64,000 nt of DNA from Actinomadura sp. J1-007 (GTDB lineage Bacteria > Actinomycetota > Actinomycetes > Streptosporangiales > Streptosporangiaceae), in contig NZ_WING01000003.1 of the NCBI RefSeq assembly GCF_009793335.1, positions 806,001-870,000 of the forward strand, given 5' to 3'. Below, piece by piece: positions 52,808-63,503 of the stretch. Position 1 is the stretch's first letter, and the number at the start of each line of letters is the position of its first letter. The position numbers and the translations under genes are program-made. The notes under the pieces were generated by a model that worked only from the letters and a program-made list of their open reading frames with translations, made no database searches and was not told the DNA's origin.

Positions 52808-53295
52808 GATTCCCACACCTCCCGGAACGCGGCCCTGGCCCGATGCAGCCGGGATTTCACGGTCCCCATCGGGATTCCCAGAGTGGTGGCGATCTCCTGT
52901 TCGCTGAGCCCCTCCCGGGTGCGCAGCACCAGAACGACGCGCTGGGAGACCGGCAGCCGCGCCAGGGCGTCGTCGATGTCCACCAGCCCCTCGGGCGAGG
53001 AGTCGTGGCGGTCCACGCGCGCCTCCTCCGCGGCGACCTCCACGTCCTGGCGGCGGGCGACGCGGATCGCCGTCCGGACGGTGACCGACCGCGCCCAGGT
53101 CATGATCGCCTCGGGGGCGCGCAGCGCGGGCAGCCCCTTGAAGATCGCCAGCAGGGCCTCCTGGGTCGCGTCGTCGGCCGCCGCCGGTGCGGTCCGCGCG
53201 CACAGCCGGCGGACGTAGGGGGCGAGCTCGTCCAGAAGCCGGTCCAGCGCGAGCGCGTCCCCCTGCTGAGCCGCCGCGACGATCTCCGGGTCCAC
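52804..53295 (-). CDS. ECF-family RNA polymerase sigma factor
   Basis: A 163-residue short sigma-70 protein. Region 2 has LDRLLDELAPYVRRLCARTA and DDATQEALLAIFKGLPALR. Region 4 has LPVSQRVVLVLRTREGLSEQEIATTLGIPMGTVKSRLHRARAAFRE, the classic HTH. GTG 53295 is the start chosen because the family starts near here; the frame is open upstream through the flavoprotein gene, which is a shadow. A 19-bp palindrome lies just upstream. No anti-sigma gene is adjacent unless the SRPBCC protein plays that role. Confidence 0.9.
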   Translation of the reverse strand: MDPEIVAAAQQGDALALDRLLDELAPYVRRLCARTAPAAADDATQEALLAIFKGLPALRAPEAIMTWARSVTVRTAIRVARRQDVEVAAEEARVDRHDSSPEGLVDIDDALARLPVSQRVVLVLRTREGLSEQEIATTLGIPMGTVKSRLHRARAAFREVWES

Positions 53296-53311
53296 GCCAG
53301 GAAGGTTAAGC

Positions 53312-53330
53312 GGAACCTTCCAAAGGTTCC
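53312..53330. promoter_or_regulatory. GGAACCTT-n3-AAGGTTCC palindrome
   Basis: Perfect 8-bp arms with a 3-bp spacer between the divergent ECF sigma and flavoprotein genes. A further GAAGGTT copy lies at 53301-53307. GGAAC resembles the -35 class of ECF promoters, so both genes may be ECF-controlled. Confidence 0.6.
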
Positions 53331-53376
53331 CCGCCACTTTCCGGACGAGAGGACACCACACAGGAGGGCCTGACTC

Positions 53377-54528
53377 GTGAAACCAGACCTGACGATCGTC
53401 GGCGCGGGCCTCACCGGCCTCACCGCGGCCATCGAGGCCGCCGAACGCGGCCGAACGGTGACCGTGGCCGAGGCGCATTCCCGGCCGGGCGGGCGGGCGC
53501 GCTCGCTCGCGGGCCCGTACCGGGCCAACGCCGGTCCCCACGCCGTCTACGTGGACGGGCCCTGGTGGGCCTGGCTGGAGCGCCGCGGGCTCACGCCGCC
53601 GATCGTGGAGGCGCCGTCTCGTCCCGCCCTCGTCCGGGCGGACGGACGGTACGGCCCGTGGCCGGCCGAACTCAGCCGGGCCGTCAGTGCGCTGCCCGCC
53701 GAGGCCCCGGCGGAGGAGACCTTCCGCGGCTGGCTGCTCCGGCACGTCGACGCGAGGACGGCCGAGGCGATCATCGGCGCGGCGTTCGTCTTCACCTTCG
53801 ACCACGACCCCGGACGGCTCTCGGCCGCGTTCGCCCGCCAGGGCCTCGGCCGGGCGTTCGCCGGCGGCGCCCGGTACGTGGCCGGCGGGTGGTCCACCCT
53901 GGTCGATCTCCTCGCCGAACGGGCCGCCGGTCTGGGCGTACGGATCAGCACCCGCACCCGGACGGCCGCCCCGCCCGAGGGCCCGACGATCCTGGCCACC
54001 AGCCTCGCGGCGGCGCGCCGGCTGACCGGCGACGACTCGCTCACCTGGCCCAGCGCCCGCGTCGCGACGTTCGACCTGGGCCTGCGGGCGGGCGGCGGGC
54101 CGGACTGGTTCCGGGTGATGGACCTCGACGACCGGATCTACGCCGCCCGCTACAGCCTCGCCGACCCCACCCTGGCTCCTCCCGGGCACGAACTCGTCCA
54201 GATCTCCGCCGCGTGCGCTCCCGGCGAGCGTAAGAGCGACGCCGAACGGCGAGTGCAGCGCCTTCTCGACCACGCCTGGCCCGGCTGGCGCTCCGCGGTG
54301 CGGTGGAACGCCGGCGCTCTCCGCACAGCCTGCACCGGGGCCCTGGACCTGCCCGGAACCACTGCGAACGACCGTCCGGCCGTCCGGCGCGGCGACACCC
54401 TCGCCGTGGCCACGGACCAGTCCGCCGCACCCGGGCTGCTCGCCGAGGTCGGGATCGCCGCCGCGCGACTCGCCGTCCAGCAGCTCGGCGAACCCGCCCG
54501 GCCGGCCGAGGCCCACCTGAGCGCCTGA
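53377..54528 (+). CDS. FAD-dependent oxidoreductase, amine oxidase/phytoene desaturase-like
   Basis: A 383-residue flavoprotein. The dinucleotide motif is LTIVGAGLTGLTAAIEAAERG, followed by the E-x7-R-GGRARS motif (AEAHSRPGGRARS) of the amine oxidase and protoporphyrinogen/phytoene desaturase group. A C-terminal segment (GDTLAVATDQSAAPGLLAEVGIAAA) holds the second FAD contact. The start is GTG 53377. It is divergent from the ECF sigma gene and shares its palindrome, suggesting induction by that sigma factor. Substrate unknown. Confidence 0.88.
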   Translation: MKPDLTIVGAGLTGLTAAIEAAERGRTVTVAEAHSRPGGRARSLAGPYRANAGPHAVYVDGPWWAWLERRGLTPPIVEAPSRPALVRADGRYGPWPAELSRAVSALPAEAPAEETFRGWLLRHVDARTAEAIIGAAFVFTFDHDPGRLSAAFARQGLGRAFAGGARYVAGGWSTLVDLLAERAAGLGVRISTRTRTAAPPEGPTILATSLAAARRLTGDDSLTWPSARVATFDLGLRAGGGPDWFRVMDLDDRIYAARYSLADPTLAPPGHELVQISAACAPGERKSDAERRVQRLLDHAWPGWRSAVRWNAGALRTACTGALDLPGTTANDRPAVRRGDTLAVATDQSAAPGLLAEVGIAAARLAVQQLGEPARPAEAHLSA

Positions 54529-54543
54529 CCCTCGCCCCGCCAG

Positions 54544-54571
54544 GCCCCCGCCGCCGCGCGGCGGCGGGGGC
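54544..54571. terminator. Bidirectional hairpin
   Basis: GCCCCCGCCGCC and GGCGGCGGGGGC, perfect 12 bp with a 4-base loop, between the convergent flavoprotein and MerR genes. Confidence 0.75.
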
Positions 54572-54595
54572 TCATGGGACCGCGCCGCCGCGGTG

Positions 54596-55377
54596 TCAGC
54601 CCCCCGGCTCCGCCTGCTCGCCGGGGGCGGCGGACTGGATCGCGCGGCGGATCTCCAGCGCGATCTGGTCGCCGACCGCGCCGCGCATCTCGTTCTGCAT
54701 GCTGCGCGCGAGGATGACCTCCACCCCGCTGAACGCCAGGGGCGCAGGCGCTGGATGAAGGCGGCCAGTTCGGGGACGTCGTCGCGGGTGAGGAACCGCC
54801 CGGGGCCCTGGCTGCCGTGGTCGATGGCGAACCGGACGAAGCGGCGGGCGACGACGGCGAGGTCCTCGTGCAGGCGGTCGGACATCGCGAACACGTCCCG
54901 CAGCGGGATCCCGGCGGCGGCCAGGTCGGCGCCGATCTGGAGGAGCTGCGGGCTCGGCACCCTGTAGCGGTCGCCCTCGCGTTCGAGGAAGCCGCGCTCC
55001 TGCGCCTCGGCGAGCAGTCCGGGCAGGTCGTCCGCCTCCGGGTCGAGCCCGAACATCTCGATCAGCTCGCGGTCGGTGAGGTAGGCGGGGAGCTCGTCCG
55101 ACCAGGGGTCGGTCAGCACCTTCTCCAGACCGAGCAGGTCGCCGAGGTCGCGGCCGCGCTCCCACGCCGACAGCAGGTCGGCGATGACGGCGAGGGTGTA
55201 GCCGCGGCCGAGGAGCTGGCCGATCAGCCGGAGCCGCGCCAGGTGCGACTCGTCGTAGAGGCCGGTGCGGCCCCGCAGCCGCGGCGGCGGCAGGAGGCCC
55301 CGCTCCTGGTAGGCGCGCACGTTGCGCGCGGTGAGGCCCGCTGCCCGAGCCAGCTCGTCGATTCGGAACACGGACAT
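54596..55377 (-). CDS. MerR-family regulator (frameshifted near 3' end)
   Basis: A MerR regulator. The winged HTH is FRIDELARAAGLTARNVRAYQERGLLPPP with YDESHLARLRLIGQLLGRGYTL. A helical effector domain follows, with MFGLDPEADDLPGLLAEAQERGF and FAMSDRLHEDLAVVARRFVRF. The frame is lost in GGGG (54739-54742). One added base gives LRPLAFSGVEVILARSMQNEM, ending AAPGEQAEPGG at 54596, for 260 residues. No metal-binding Cys pattern is seen, so it is not a standard metal MerR. It is divergent from the PucR gene. Confidence 0.86.
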
Positions 55378-55439
55378 GGCACCGCTCTGTACGCCGGAGG
55401 TCGCCCTTGACGGTACCGGATCTTAACCACACTATTGTC

Positions 55440-55453
55440 CCATCGATTGATGG
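55440..55453. promoter_or_regulatory. CCATC-GATT-GATGG palindrome
   Basis: Perfect 5-bp arms around GATT in the divergent MerR/PucR gap, probably an operator of one of them. Confidence 0.45.
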
Positions 55454-55529
55454 CGCATAACTCGATGGAAGTGCGTGGAACGGCGTTCGGGGTCCGGCCG
55501 TTGCACCCCTCCGCGACGGAGGAGGCTCC

Positions 55530-56890
55530 ATGGGAACCCTCGCGACGGCCGGCCCGTTCCTGCCCTGGCCGGACGGCCACCGCGCGACGGCGGACGCCCT
55601 GCGCGCGTCCGTCCCGTCGATCGCCGAGGAGACGGTCCTCGACATCCGGCGGGAGCTGCCCGAGTACGTCCGGCCGCACGACGCCCGCTACGCCGCCACG
55701 CTGGAGCTCGGCGTGCGGTACGCGATCGGGCAGTTCGTCGAGCTGGTGAACGATCCGTCCGCCCCCACCGACGAGGTGGTCGCCTTCTTCCGCGACGTCG
55801 GCTACGGCGAGGCGCTGGAGGGCCGCAGCCTGGAGCCGCTCCGGCTCGCGGTGCGGCGCGGCGCGAAGACCGCCGTCCGGCGGCTCAGCGAGGCCGCGTC
55901 CGGGCGCGAGCCCGACCTGCCGTCCCCGGTCTACAGCCAGGTGATCGACGCGATCTTCCCGTACCTCGACCTGCTCGACGCCGCCGCCGCGCGCGGCCAC
56001 GCCGAGGGCGAGGCGCGCACCGAGCACGGCCTGCGGCGGCACCGGCGGCTGCTGCTCGACCTGCTGATCGCCGACCCGCCCCGACGGAACGGTCCGTCCG
56101 CGCGCAGGCGCGGTGGGCGGGCTGGCATCCCGCCCGCACCGTGGCCGCCGTCGCGCTGCACCCGCGCGGCGACCGGACGCCCGCGACGCCGCCGCTCGGT
56201 CCGGACGTGCTGGACGGCCTGCACCTCAACCAGCCCTGCCTGATCGTCCCGGACCCGGAGGGCCCGGGACGGCGGCAGGCGCTGGAGGCCGCGCTGCGCG
56301 GCTGGATCGCGGTCCTCGGCCCGGCCGGGGCCGTCACCGAGCTCGGCCCGTCGCTGCGGTGGGCGCGGCACGCGCTGTCGCTGGCGCGCCGGGGCGCCCT
56401 GCCGTCGGACGGCCTGCTCGACGTCGCCGACCACATGCCCACGCTGGTCATCACGCAGGGCCACGACCTGGTCGGTCGGGTCGCGGCGCGCCGCCTCGCG
56501 CCGCTGGAGAGGGTCCGGTCGCGGCAGCGGCGGCGCCTGCTGGCCGAGACGCTCGTGGCGTGCCTGGAGTGCGGGTTCAACTCGGCGCGGGTCGCCGAGC
56601 GCGTCCACCTGCACCCGCAGACCGTCCGCTACCGGCTCCGCACGCTGGAGGACCTGTTCGGCCAGGTGATCTACGACCCCGCGCACTCGCTCGAACTCCA
56701 GATGGTGCTGCGCGCGTGGCTCGCCGACAACCCCGCCTCCGAGAGCGGCCAGGACGCCGCGCCCGAGACCGCGGCGCCCGCCCGGACGGACGGCGCCGCC
56801 GCGTCCCGGCCGTCCGCGCCGGACCGCGGCGCTCAGAGGACGTCGACGGCGGCGTCCACGGCGGACGCCACGTCGCCGCCCGCCGGGTAG
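55530..56890 (+). CDS. PucR/CdaR-type transcription regulator (frameshifted)
   Basis: A 453-residue regulator once repaired. The N-terminal part (MGTLATAGPFLPWPDGHRATADALRAS) is a helical sensing domain. The frame breaks at CCCC (56079-56082). With one added C it continues as TERSVRAQARWAGWHPARTVAAVAL, leading to the C-terminal HTH_30 domain LAETLVACLECGFNSARVAERVHLHPQTVRYRLRTLEDLFG, the PucR hallmark. A disordered Ala/Pro tail follows. It is convergent with the aldolase gene and overlaps its 3' end by 58 bp, so the tail may be unimportant. Confidence 0.86.
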
Positions 56891-57729
56891 AGCAGCGACC
56901 GGCCGGCGACCAGGCCCAGCACGGACGGGAGGCGCAGCGCCGCGCGCCATCCCGCGAGGGCCGCGCGCGGGTCGTCGGCGACCTCCCCGCCGAGCAGCAG
57001 CGCGGGCAGCGTCGAGGCGGCCATGACGCGCTCCATGTCGGGCACGACGGGCACCTTGAGCCACGTCCGGGCGGACGTGGCGCCGAGCCCGGACGCCACG
57101 GAGACCGCGCGGACCATGGCCTCGGGCGTCAGCTCGTTGCGCAGCCTCCCGCCGGACGGGGCGGCGGGCTCCCGGCGCGCCACGAACGGTTCGATCAGGG
57201 CCGTCAGGCCGCGCGCGGCGAGCGCCGTCACCGCGCGCCCGCAGCTCTCCAGCGTGCGCGCGGTGGCGCCGTCGCGGTCGTCGACGCGCAGGAGCATCTT
57301 GCCGCCGTCGAGCCCGGACGCGGCGATCGCCTCGGCGTCGTACGCGGTGAACCGGTCGTCGACCTCGAAGACCGAGCCGGCGAGCCCGCCCCGGTTCATC
57401 GAGCCGAGCACGACCTTGCCGTCCAGGACGCCGAGGAGCAGCAGGTCCTCGATCACGTCCGGGGTGCCGAGCACGCCGTCCACGCCGGGCCGCCCGAGCG
57501 CGACGCACAGCCGGCGGAGCAGGTCCCGGCGGTCGGCCATCGCGTACGGGTCGCCGCCCGCCGCGAGCGCGCCGCGCGCGGGATGGTCGGCGGCGACGAG
57601 CATGAGCCGCCCGCCCGGTTCGAGCAGGGCGGGGCGCCTGGCCCGGCGCGCCGCCGCCTCCGCGATCGCCTCGGGCCGCGTCGCCCGGATCTCGGTCAGG
57701 CGCGCGATCGGTCCGCTGTGTTCGTCCAC
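56833..57729 (-). CDS. Class I aldolase, Cgl0159-like (DeoC/LacD superfamily)
   Basis: A 298-residue TIM-barrel protein. LMLVAADHPARGAL, GVLGTPDVIEDLLLLG and KMLLRVDDRD mark strands with conserved Asp/Lys. TWLKVPVVPDMERVMAASTLPALLLGGEV includes the candidate Schiff-base Lys and phosphate site. GLVAGRSLLYP is the last phosphate-binding strand. The family is linked to inositol or sugar catabolism in corynebacteria; no such genes are adjacent here. It lies 31 bp beyond the TetR stop but with its own upstream start at 57729. Confidence 0.82.
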   Translation of the reverse strand: MDEHSGPIARLTEIRATRPEAIAEAAARRARRPALLEPGGRLMLVAADHPARGALAAGGDPYAMADRRDLLRRLCVALGRPGVDGVLGTPDVIEDLLLLGVLDGKVVLGSMNRGGLAGSVFEVDDRFTAYDAEAIAASGLDGGKMLLRVDDRDGATARTLESCGRAVTALAARGLTALIEPFVARREPAAPSGGRLRNELTPEAMVRAVSVASGLGATSARTWLKVPVVPDMERVMAASTLPALLLGGEVADDPRAALAGWRAALRLPSVLGLVAGRSLLYPAGGDVASAVDAAVDVL

Positions 57730-57760
57730 GCACCCACCGTGGCCCGTTCCACGCGCCCTG

Positions 57761-58467
57761 TCACCCCTGTTCCGCGCGCCCAGTCATCCCCGTTCCGCGC
57801 GCACGGTCACCTCCGGCCCCGGGCGGCGCCTCCGGGATGCCGAGGAGCCGCAGGTACATCGCGGTGAGCTGGTCGACGGTCCGGTCGAAGCCCTCGCGGT
57901 CGGCGGGGCCGTGCGGGCGAACCGCGCGAACATCCCGATCGTCGCCTCCGCCACCGCGCGGGCGGGCGCGGCCGGGCGCGCGAGCCCCTGCGCGGTCATG
58001 CGCTCGATGTAGCGGGCCGTGCGGCGCAGGGGCCGTTCCTGGATCTCGTGCCAGACGTCGCGTATCCCGGGGTCGGCGAGGGCCTGGTGCTCGATGACGG
58101 TCATGAGGTCGAGGTTCGCGGCGTACGCGGCGAGGAACGCGGCGCTGGACTCGCGGGCCAGCTCGTACGGGTCGTCCTCGTCCACGCCGGGGATCTCGTG
58201 CGCGGCCAGGAACGCGTCGCGCACGCCCAGCGCGACGGCGCGGAACACGTCCTCCTTCGACGCGAAGTAGACGTAGAACGTCGCGCGGGCGACCCGCGCC
58301 TCGGCGGTGATGTCGGCGATGGTCGTCCGGGCGTAGCCGCGCCGCGCGAACACCCGCGAGGCGCAGCCGACCAGCAGGGAGCGCGTCTCGTGCTCCCTGC
58401 CCTCGCGCGACGTCCGCGCCGCCGCCCACGCCGCCTGCGGCGCCTGCTCCGCCTGCTCCGCGTTCAT
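57761..58467 (-). CDS. TetR-family regulator of the acyl-CoA operon (frameshifted)
   Basis: A 235-residue repressor. The HTH is TTIADITAEARVARATFYVYFASK. The frame breaks near 57905-57914. One added base gives RFARTHGPADREGFDRTVDQLTAMYLRLLGIPE, typical of TetR C termini, ending at 57761. ATG 58467 overlaps the acyl-CoA ligase stop (ATGA). Like FadR- or KstR-type TetR proteins it probably senses an acyl-CoA made by this operon and binds upstream of the carboxylase gene. Confidence 0.88.
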
Positions 58468-60181
58468 CCGCCGAGCTCTTCCAGGATCCGCGCCCGCAGC
58501 CGGTACTTCTCGATCTTGTTGGTGGGGGTGCGCGGGAGGTCCGGGACGATCCGGACGTGCCGGGGGCGCATGAACTTCGGCATGGTCTCCAGCGCGAACG
58601 CGTGCACGTCGTCCTCGGTGAGCGCGCCGTCGTCCTCGGCGGGCACCACGTAGGCGACCACGTCGTCCTCGTCGCCCTCCCCGCTCCGGACGGCGAACGC
58701 CGCGCAGTACCGCACGCCGGGATGCTGGTTCAGCAGGTCCTCGACCTGGAACGACGAGAGGTTCTCGCCGCGCACCCGGATGCGGTCGCCGAGCCGGTCC
58801 ACGAAGTAGAAGAGCCCGTCCGCCGAACGGACCGCGGCGTCGCCGGTGTGGAACCACAGGTTGCGGAACGCCGCGGCCGTCGCCTCGGGCCTGCCGAGGT
58901 ACCCGTCCATGAAGAGGGCGGGCAGCCGGGGCCGCAGCGCGAGCTGGCCGGGCTCCTCGTCGGCGCACTCCTCGTCGCGCTCGTTGAGGACGGCGGCCTC
59001 CACGAACCGGCTCGGCCGTCCCATCAGGCCCTTGCGCGAGGCGTCCGCGCCCCGCAGGAACGGCACGCCGTGCTCGGCGGCGAGCGCGGCGACCTCGGCG
59101 TGCGTCAGGCCGCGGTACAGGTCGGCGGGGGTGCCCTCGCCCGCCGCCGTCTCCTCGATGATCACGCCGAGCGGGGCGCCCGACTCGGTCTGCCCGAACC
59201 CGGCGGTCACGAAGTCGATGCCGAAGCGCCGCGCGAACTCCGCGTGCCCGGCCGGGAGCGGCTGCATGTGCGCCTTGGTGAGCGTGTTGCGGCGGTCGCC
59301 GGGCGTCTGCGGCGCCTTCGCCAGCCAGGGGATCATCACGTCGAGCAGGATCGCGGTCGTCACGCCGCGCGACTCGACGCGCCGCCAGAAGTCGTTCGGG
59401 CTGAACCGGTTCCAGACGGCGACCTCGCAGCCGGCCCAAGCGGCCCGCGCGACGTTGGCGATGGCGCCGCCCACGTGGTACATGGGCAGGTCGTTGTAGA
59501 TGACGTCGTCGCGGGTGACCGGCAGGCGCAGGTTGAAGGTGTACTGGGCGAGCCAGCGGAACGGCTGCACGACGCCCTTCGCCGGGCCGGTCGTCCCGGA
59601 GGTGTAGATGACGTTGGCGGGGTCGTCGTACGCGAGGGTCACGTCCGGCCGGGGCGCGTCGCGCGTCAGGTCCGCCCACGGGATCTCCCGCAGCGCGGGG
59701 TGCGCCGCGGGCCGTTCCGCGCCGTGGTCGTGCGCGCCGGGCGGCGCCTCGTACACCGCGACGGCGGGAGGCTCGGCGAGGCCGCCGGCGACCTCGTTGA
59801 GCGCGGGCAGCAGCGCGGGTTCGGTGACGATCGCGTCCGGCGCGGTGTCGGCGAGCTGGTAAGCCAGCAGCCGCCCGGTGTAGCCGAAGTTGACGGGCAG
59901 TAGAGCGCGCCCGCCTTCCACGCGCCGAACATGACGAGGGCGGCGGCCAGCGGGTTGACGCAGAACACGCTGACCCGGCCGCCCTTGCCGATGCCGTTCG
60001 CGGCGAGGTTCCCGGCGATCGCGTCGGTACGGCGGCCGAACTCGCGGTAGGTCAGCGTCACGCCGTCCTCGCCGTAGTGGAAGAACGGCCGGTCGCCCGC
60101 CGCCGCGGCCCAGTGGTCGAGCCGTTCGACGACCATCTCGCCCCCGGCGCGCAGCGGCGCGGCCAGGTCCCGTTCGTTCAT
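58464..60181 (-). CDS. AMP-forming acyl-CoA synthetase (frameshifted)
   Basis: ANL-superfamily ligase that activates a fatty or carboxylic acid to its CoA ester. The N-terminal part (MNERDLAAPLRAGGEMVVERLDHW) starts at ATG 60181. The frame breaks at 59900-59903; one added base joins WKAGALY to LPVNFGYTGRLLAYQLADT. Then come YTSGTTGPAKGV (P-loop), DLPMYHVGGA, GFGQTES, DGYLGRPEA with WFHTGDAA and DRIRVRGENLSS, and NKIEKYRLR with the catalytic Lys. Full length is 572 residues. It is 10 bp after the carboxylase stop, so the product is probably a carboxylation substrate or related acyl-CoA. Confidence 0.92.
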
Positions 60182-60190
60182 GTCCTCTCC

Positions 60191-63100
60191 TTACGGGCGG
60201 GTGCCGAACGAGGGCCGACCGGTCTGCTCGGGCAGCAGCCGGTAGGCGTCGCGTACCCAGTCGCACAGCAGGGCCCTGCTGTCGCGCGGGTCGATGATGT
60301 CCTGGATCCCGAAGTGCTCCGCCGTGCGGAACGGGGACGCGACGGCCTCCAGCTCCCGGCGGATCCGCTCGACCTCCCGTTCGGGGTCGGCGGCGCCTTC
60401 GAGCTCCGCGCGGAACGCGGCCTCGACGCCGCCCCGCACCGGCAGCGACCCCCAGTCGCCGGACGGCCAGGCCCAGCTCCGGCCGGGCCGGTGCCGGTTG
60501 ACGATGCCCGCGCCGCCGACCCCGTACACGCGGCGCAGCACCAGCTCGGCCTGCGGCACGCGGGCCTGGTAGACGGCGGCGATGGCGCGGGCCCCGTGCC
60601 GGATCGTCGCGCGCCGCTCGGCGGCCCTGCCGATCGTCATCCCCGCCTGGTCGGTGAGGCTGACGATCGGCAGGTGGAACGTCTCGCACAGGTCGGCGAG
60701 GCGGGTGACGGCCTGCGCCCCCTCGACCGACATCGTGGCGCCCTTGAACGGGTCGGCCGCGATGACGCCCACGGGGTGGCCGTCCAGCCGGGCGAGGGCG
60801 GTGACCGTCCCGCCCCGTACTCGGCGTACCGGAACACCGACCCCGCGTCGAAGACCGCGTCGAGGACCGGCTCGATCCGGTACGGGCGGCGGCGGTCGCG
60901 CGGGACGGCCCGGAGGAGGGACTCCTCGCGCCGTTCCGCCGGGTCGTCGCAGGGCGCGACCGGCGGGAGCTCGAACGCGCTGCCCGGCAGGTACGACAGG
61001 AACGCGCGGACGACGCCGAACGCCTCCTCCTCGGTGCGGACGAACCGTTCGACCGCGCCGTTGCCCCGGTGCACCTCGGCGCCGCCGAGCTCCTCCTTGG
61101 TCAGGTCCTCGCCCGTCCCGCCGAGGACGACGGGCGGCCCGGCGGTGAAGAGCTGGCCGACGCCCTCGACCATGACGGCGAGGTGCGACATGACCAGCCG
61201 GGCCGCGCCGAGCCCGACCGTCGGGCCGAGGCAGGCCGCGACGACCGGGACGAGCGAGAGGTTGTCGACCACCGCGTCCCAGCCGGGGTTGACGGGCACG
61301 TACGTGAACCCGGCCTCCTGCGCCATCTTGACGCTGCCGCCGCCGCTCGCGCCGTCGAGGAGGCGGACGACCGGGAGCCGCGTCTCGCGGGCGTACCGTT
61401 CGGAGAAGACCTGCTTGTCGTGGATCGCGGCGTCGCCCGACCCGCCGCGCACGGTGAAGTCGTCGGCGCCGAGGACGACCTTGCGGCCGTCGATCCGGGC
61501 GGTGCCGGCGACGAAGTTGGCGGGCAGGACCGAGGCCGCGTTCCCGTCCGAGCCGTACTCGGCGAAGCCGGTCATGGCGCCGATCTCGCGGAAGCTGCCG
61601 GCGTCGGCGAGCGCCGCGATCCGTTCGCGCACCGTGAGGCGGCCCGCGCCGTGCTGCCTGGCGACCTTCGCCGGGCCGCCCATCGCGCGGGCCAGCTCGT
61701 GGCGGCGGCGGATCTCTGCGACCTCCGCGGACCAGTCGGCCCCGTCGGCCCCGTCGGCCCTGTCAGCCCTGTCAGCCCTGTCAGCCCTGTCGGCCCCGTC
61801 GTCGTTCTCAGGCTCCGCGCCGAGTCCGTCCGCGGGCGTCCCGAACAGCAGTGGCGCGCCCTCCTCGACCAGGTCGCCCGCCGCCGGGAGGACGGCGGTG
61901 ACGGTCAGGGCGCGGCCGGCGCGGACGACGTGCTCCATCTTCATCGCTTCGAGCACCATCAGCCGGCCGCCCGCGGGGACGGTGTCGCCCTCCGCCACGT
62001 CCAGGCTCATCACCATGCCCTGCATCGGCGCGGTCACGGTCGCGTCGCCCTCGGCCGCGACCGGCGCGTCCGCCCCGTCCGGCTCGCGCGCGGTCCCGGG
62101 CGCGGGCGCGTCGAAGTAGAGGCGGCGGTGCGCGCCGTGCAGCAGCTCACCGAGGTGCGCGGCGACGAACGAGGTGTCCCACTCGCCCGCCGCGAAGCCG
62201 GGGTGGGCGAGGATGCTCTGCAACAGCGGGATGTTGGTCGGGACGCCCTCCACCTGGAACTCGCCGAGCGCCGCGTACGCCTTGGCGGTGGCGCCCGCGA
62301 AGTCGGGGGCGTGCGCGATGACCTTGGCGAGCAGCGAGTCGTAGCGGGGGCTCGCCCGGTAGCCCGCGTAGCCGTACGAGTCGACCCGGACGCCCGGCCC
62401 CGACGGCGGCGCGAACGCGGTGAGGGTGCCCGCGCCCGGACGGGGCGTGCCGTCCTCGGCGAGGGTCTCCAGGTTGACGCGCGCCTGCACGGCGAACCCG
62501 CGCGGCGGCGGCGTGCGGTCCACGCCGGCGTCCGCGAGCGACGCGCCCCACGCCAGCCGGATCTGCGCCTGGACGAGGTCGATCCCGGTGATCTCCTCGG
62601 TGACGGTGTGCTCGACCTGGAGCCGCGGGTTGGCCTCGATGAACCAGAACCCGTCCGCGCCGACGAGGAACTCGAACGTGCCGAGGCCCCCGTACCGGAC
62701 CTCGCCCGCGAGCCGGAGCGCGGCCCCGAGCAGCCGGTCGCGCACCGCGTCGTCCAGGGACGGGCTCGGCGCGACCTCGACCAGCTTCTGGTGGCGGCGC
62801 TGGACGCCGCAGTCGCGCTCCCACAGGTGGCGCACGTTCCCGTCGCCGTCGCCGACGACCTGGACCTCGATGTGGCGTGCGGAGGCCAGCAGCCTCTCGA
62901 CGTACAGGCCGCCGTCGCCGAACGCCTGGAGCGCCTCGGAGCGGCACCGCTCGTACGCCTCGTCCAGCTCGGCGGGGTCGAGGACCGCGCGCATCCCGCG
63001 CCCGCCGCCGCCCGCGAGCGCCTTCAGCATCACCGCGCCGTGCCGGTCCGCGAACGCGCGCGCCTCGTCCAGGCTCGTCGGCCCCGCCGTGCCGGGCATG

Positions 63101-63483
63101 ACGGGGACGCCGAGCTCCTCCGCGAGCGCGCGGGCGCGGACCTTGTCGCCGAACAGCTCCAGCACCTCCGGGCGCGGCCCGACGAACACCAGGCCCTCCT
63201 CGGCGCAGCGCCGGGCGAACGCGGCGTTCTCGCTGAGGAAGCCGTAGCCGGGGTGGACGGCGGCGCAGCCGGACGCGCGGGCGGCGGCGATGACGGCCTC
63301 GCCGTCGAGGTAGGCGGGCACGCCCTCGCCGGGCAGCTCGCGGGCCTCGTCGGCGCGCCGGGTGTGCAGCGAGGCCGCGTCGTCGCGGGCGTGCACCGCG
63401 ACGGTCCGCAGGCCGAGCTCGCTCGCGGCGCGGATCACGCGGACGGCGATCTCCCCGCGGTTGGCCACCAGAATGCCGCTCAC
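60191..63483 (-). CDS. Single-chain biotin carboxylase-BCCP-carboxyltransferase (frameshifted)
   Basis: A fused acyl-CoA carboxylase of 1097 residues after repair. Biotin carboxylase (about 1-445) has LVANRGEIAVRVIRAA, ALAGGGGRGMR and FIEANPRLQVEHTVTE. The biotin carrier has VLEAMKM with the lysine near residue 512. A 9-bp coding repeat (DRADRADRAD) links it to the carboxyltransferase (about 600-1097) with GRLTVRERIAALADAGSFREIG and GASGGGSVKMAQE. The frame breaks near 60808-60816; one added base gives YGAGTVTALARLDGHPVGVIAADPFKGATM. The order resembles the single-chain long-chain acyl-CoA carboxylases. GTG 63483 follows GGGAGG. Confidence 0.92.
61742..61795. repeat. Six 9-bp coding repeats in the carboxylase linker
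   Basis: Units at 61742, 61751, 61760, 61769, 61778 and 61787 (CCGTCGGCC or CTGTCAGCC) encode Ala-Asp-Arg/Gly repeats between the biotin carrier and carboxyltransferase domains. They keep frame and could vary in number between strains. Confidence 0.8.
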
Positions 63484-63503
63484 CAAGCCTCCCACCTGCG
63501 CAT

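Noticed and set aside
61742..61795. Regulatory repeat in the carboxylase region
   Set aside because: The repeats lie within a coding linker, keep frame and have a period of 9, so they are coding slippage.
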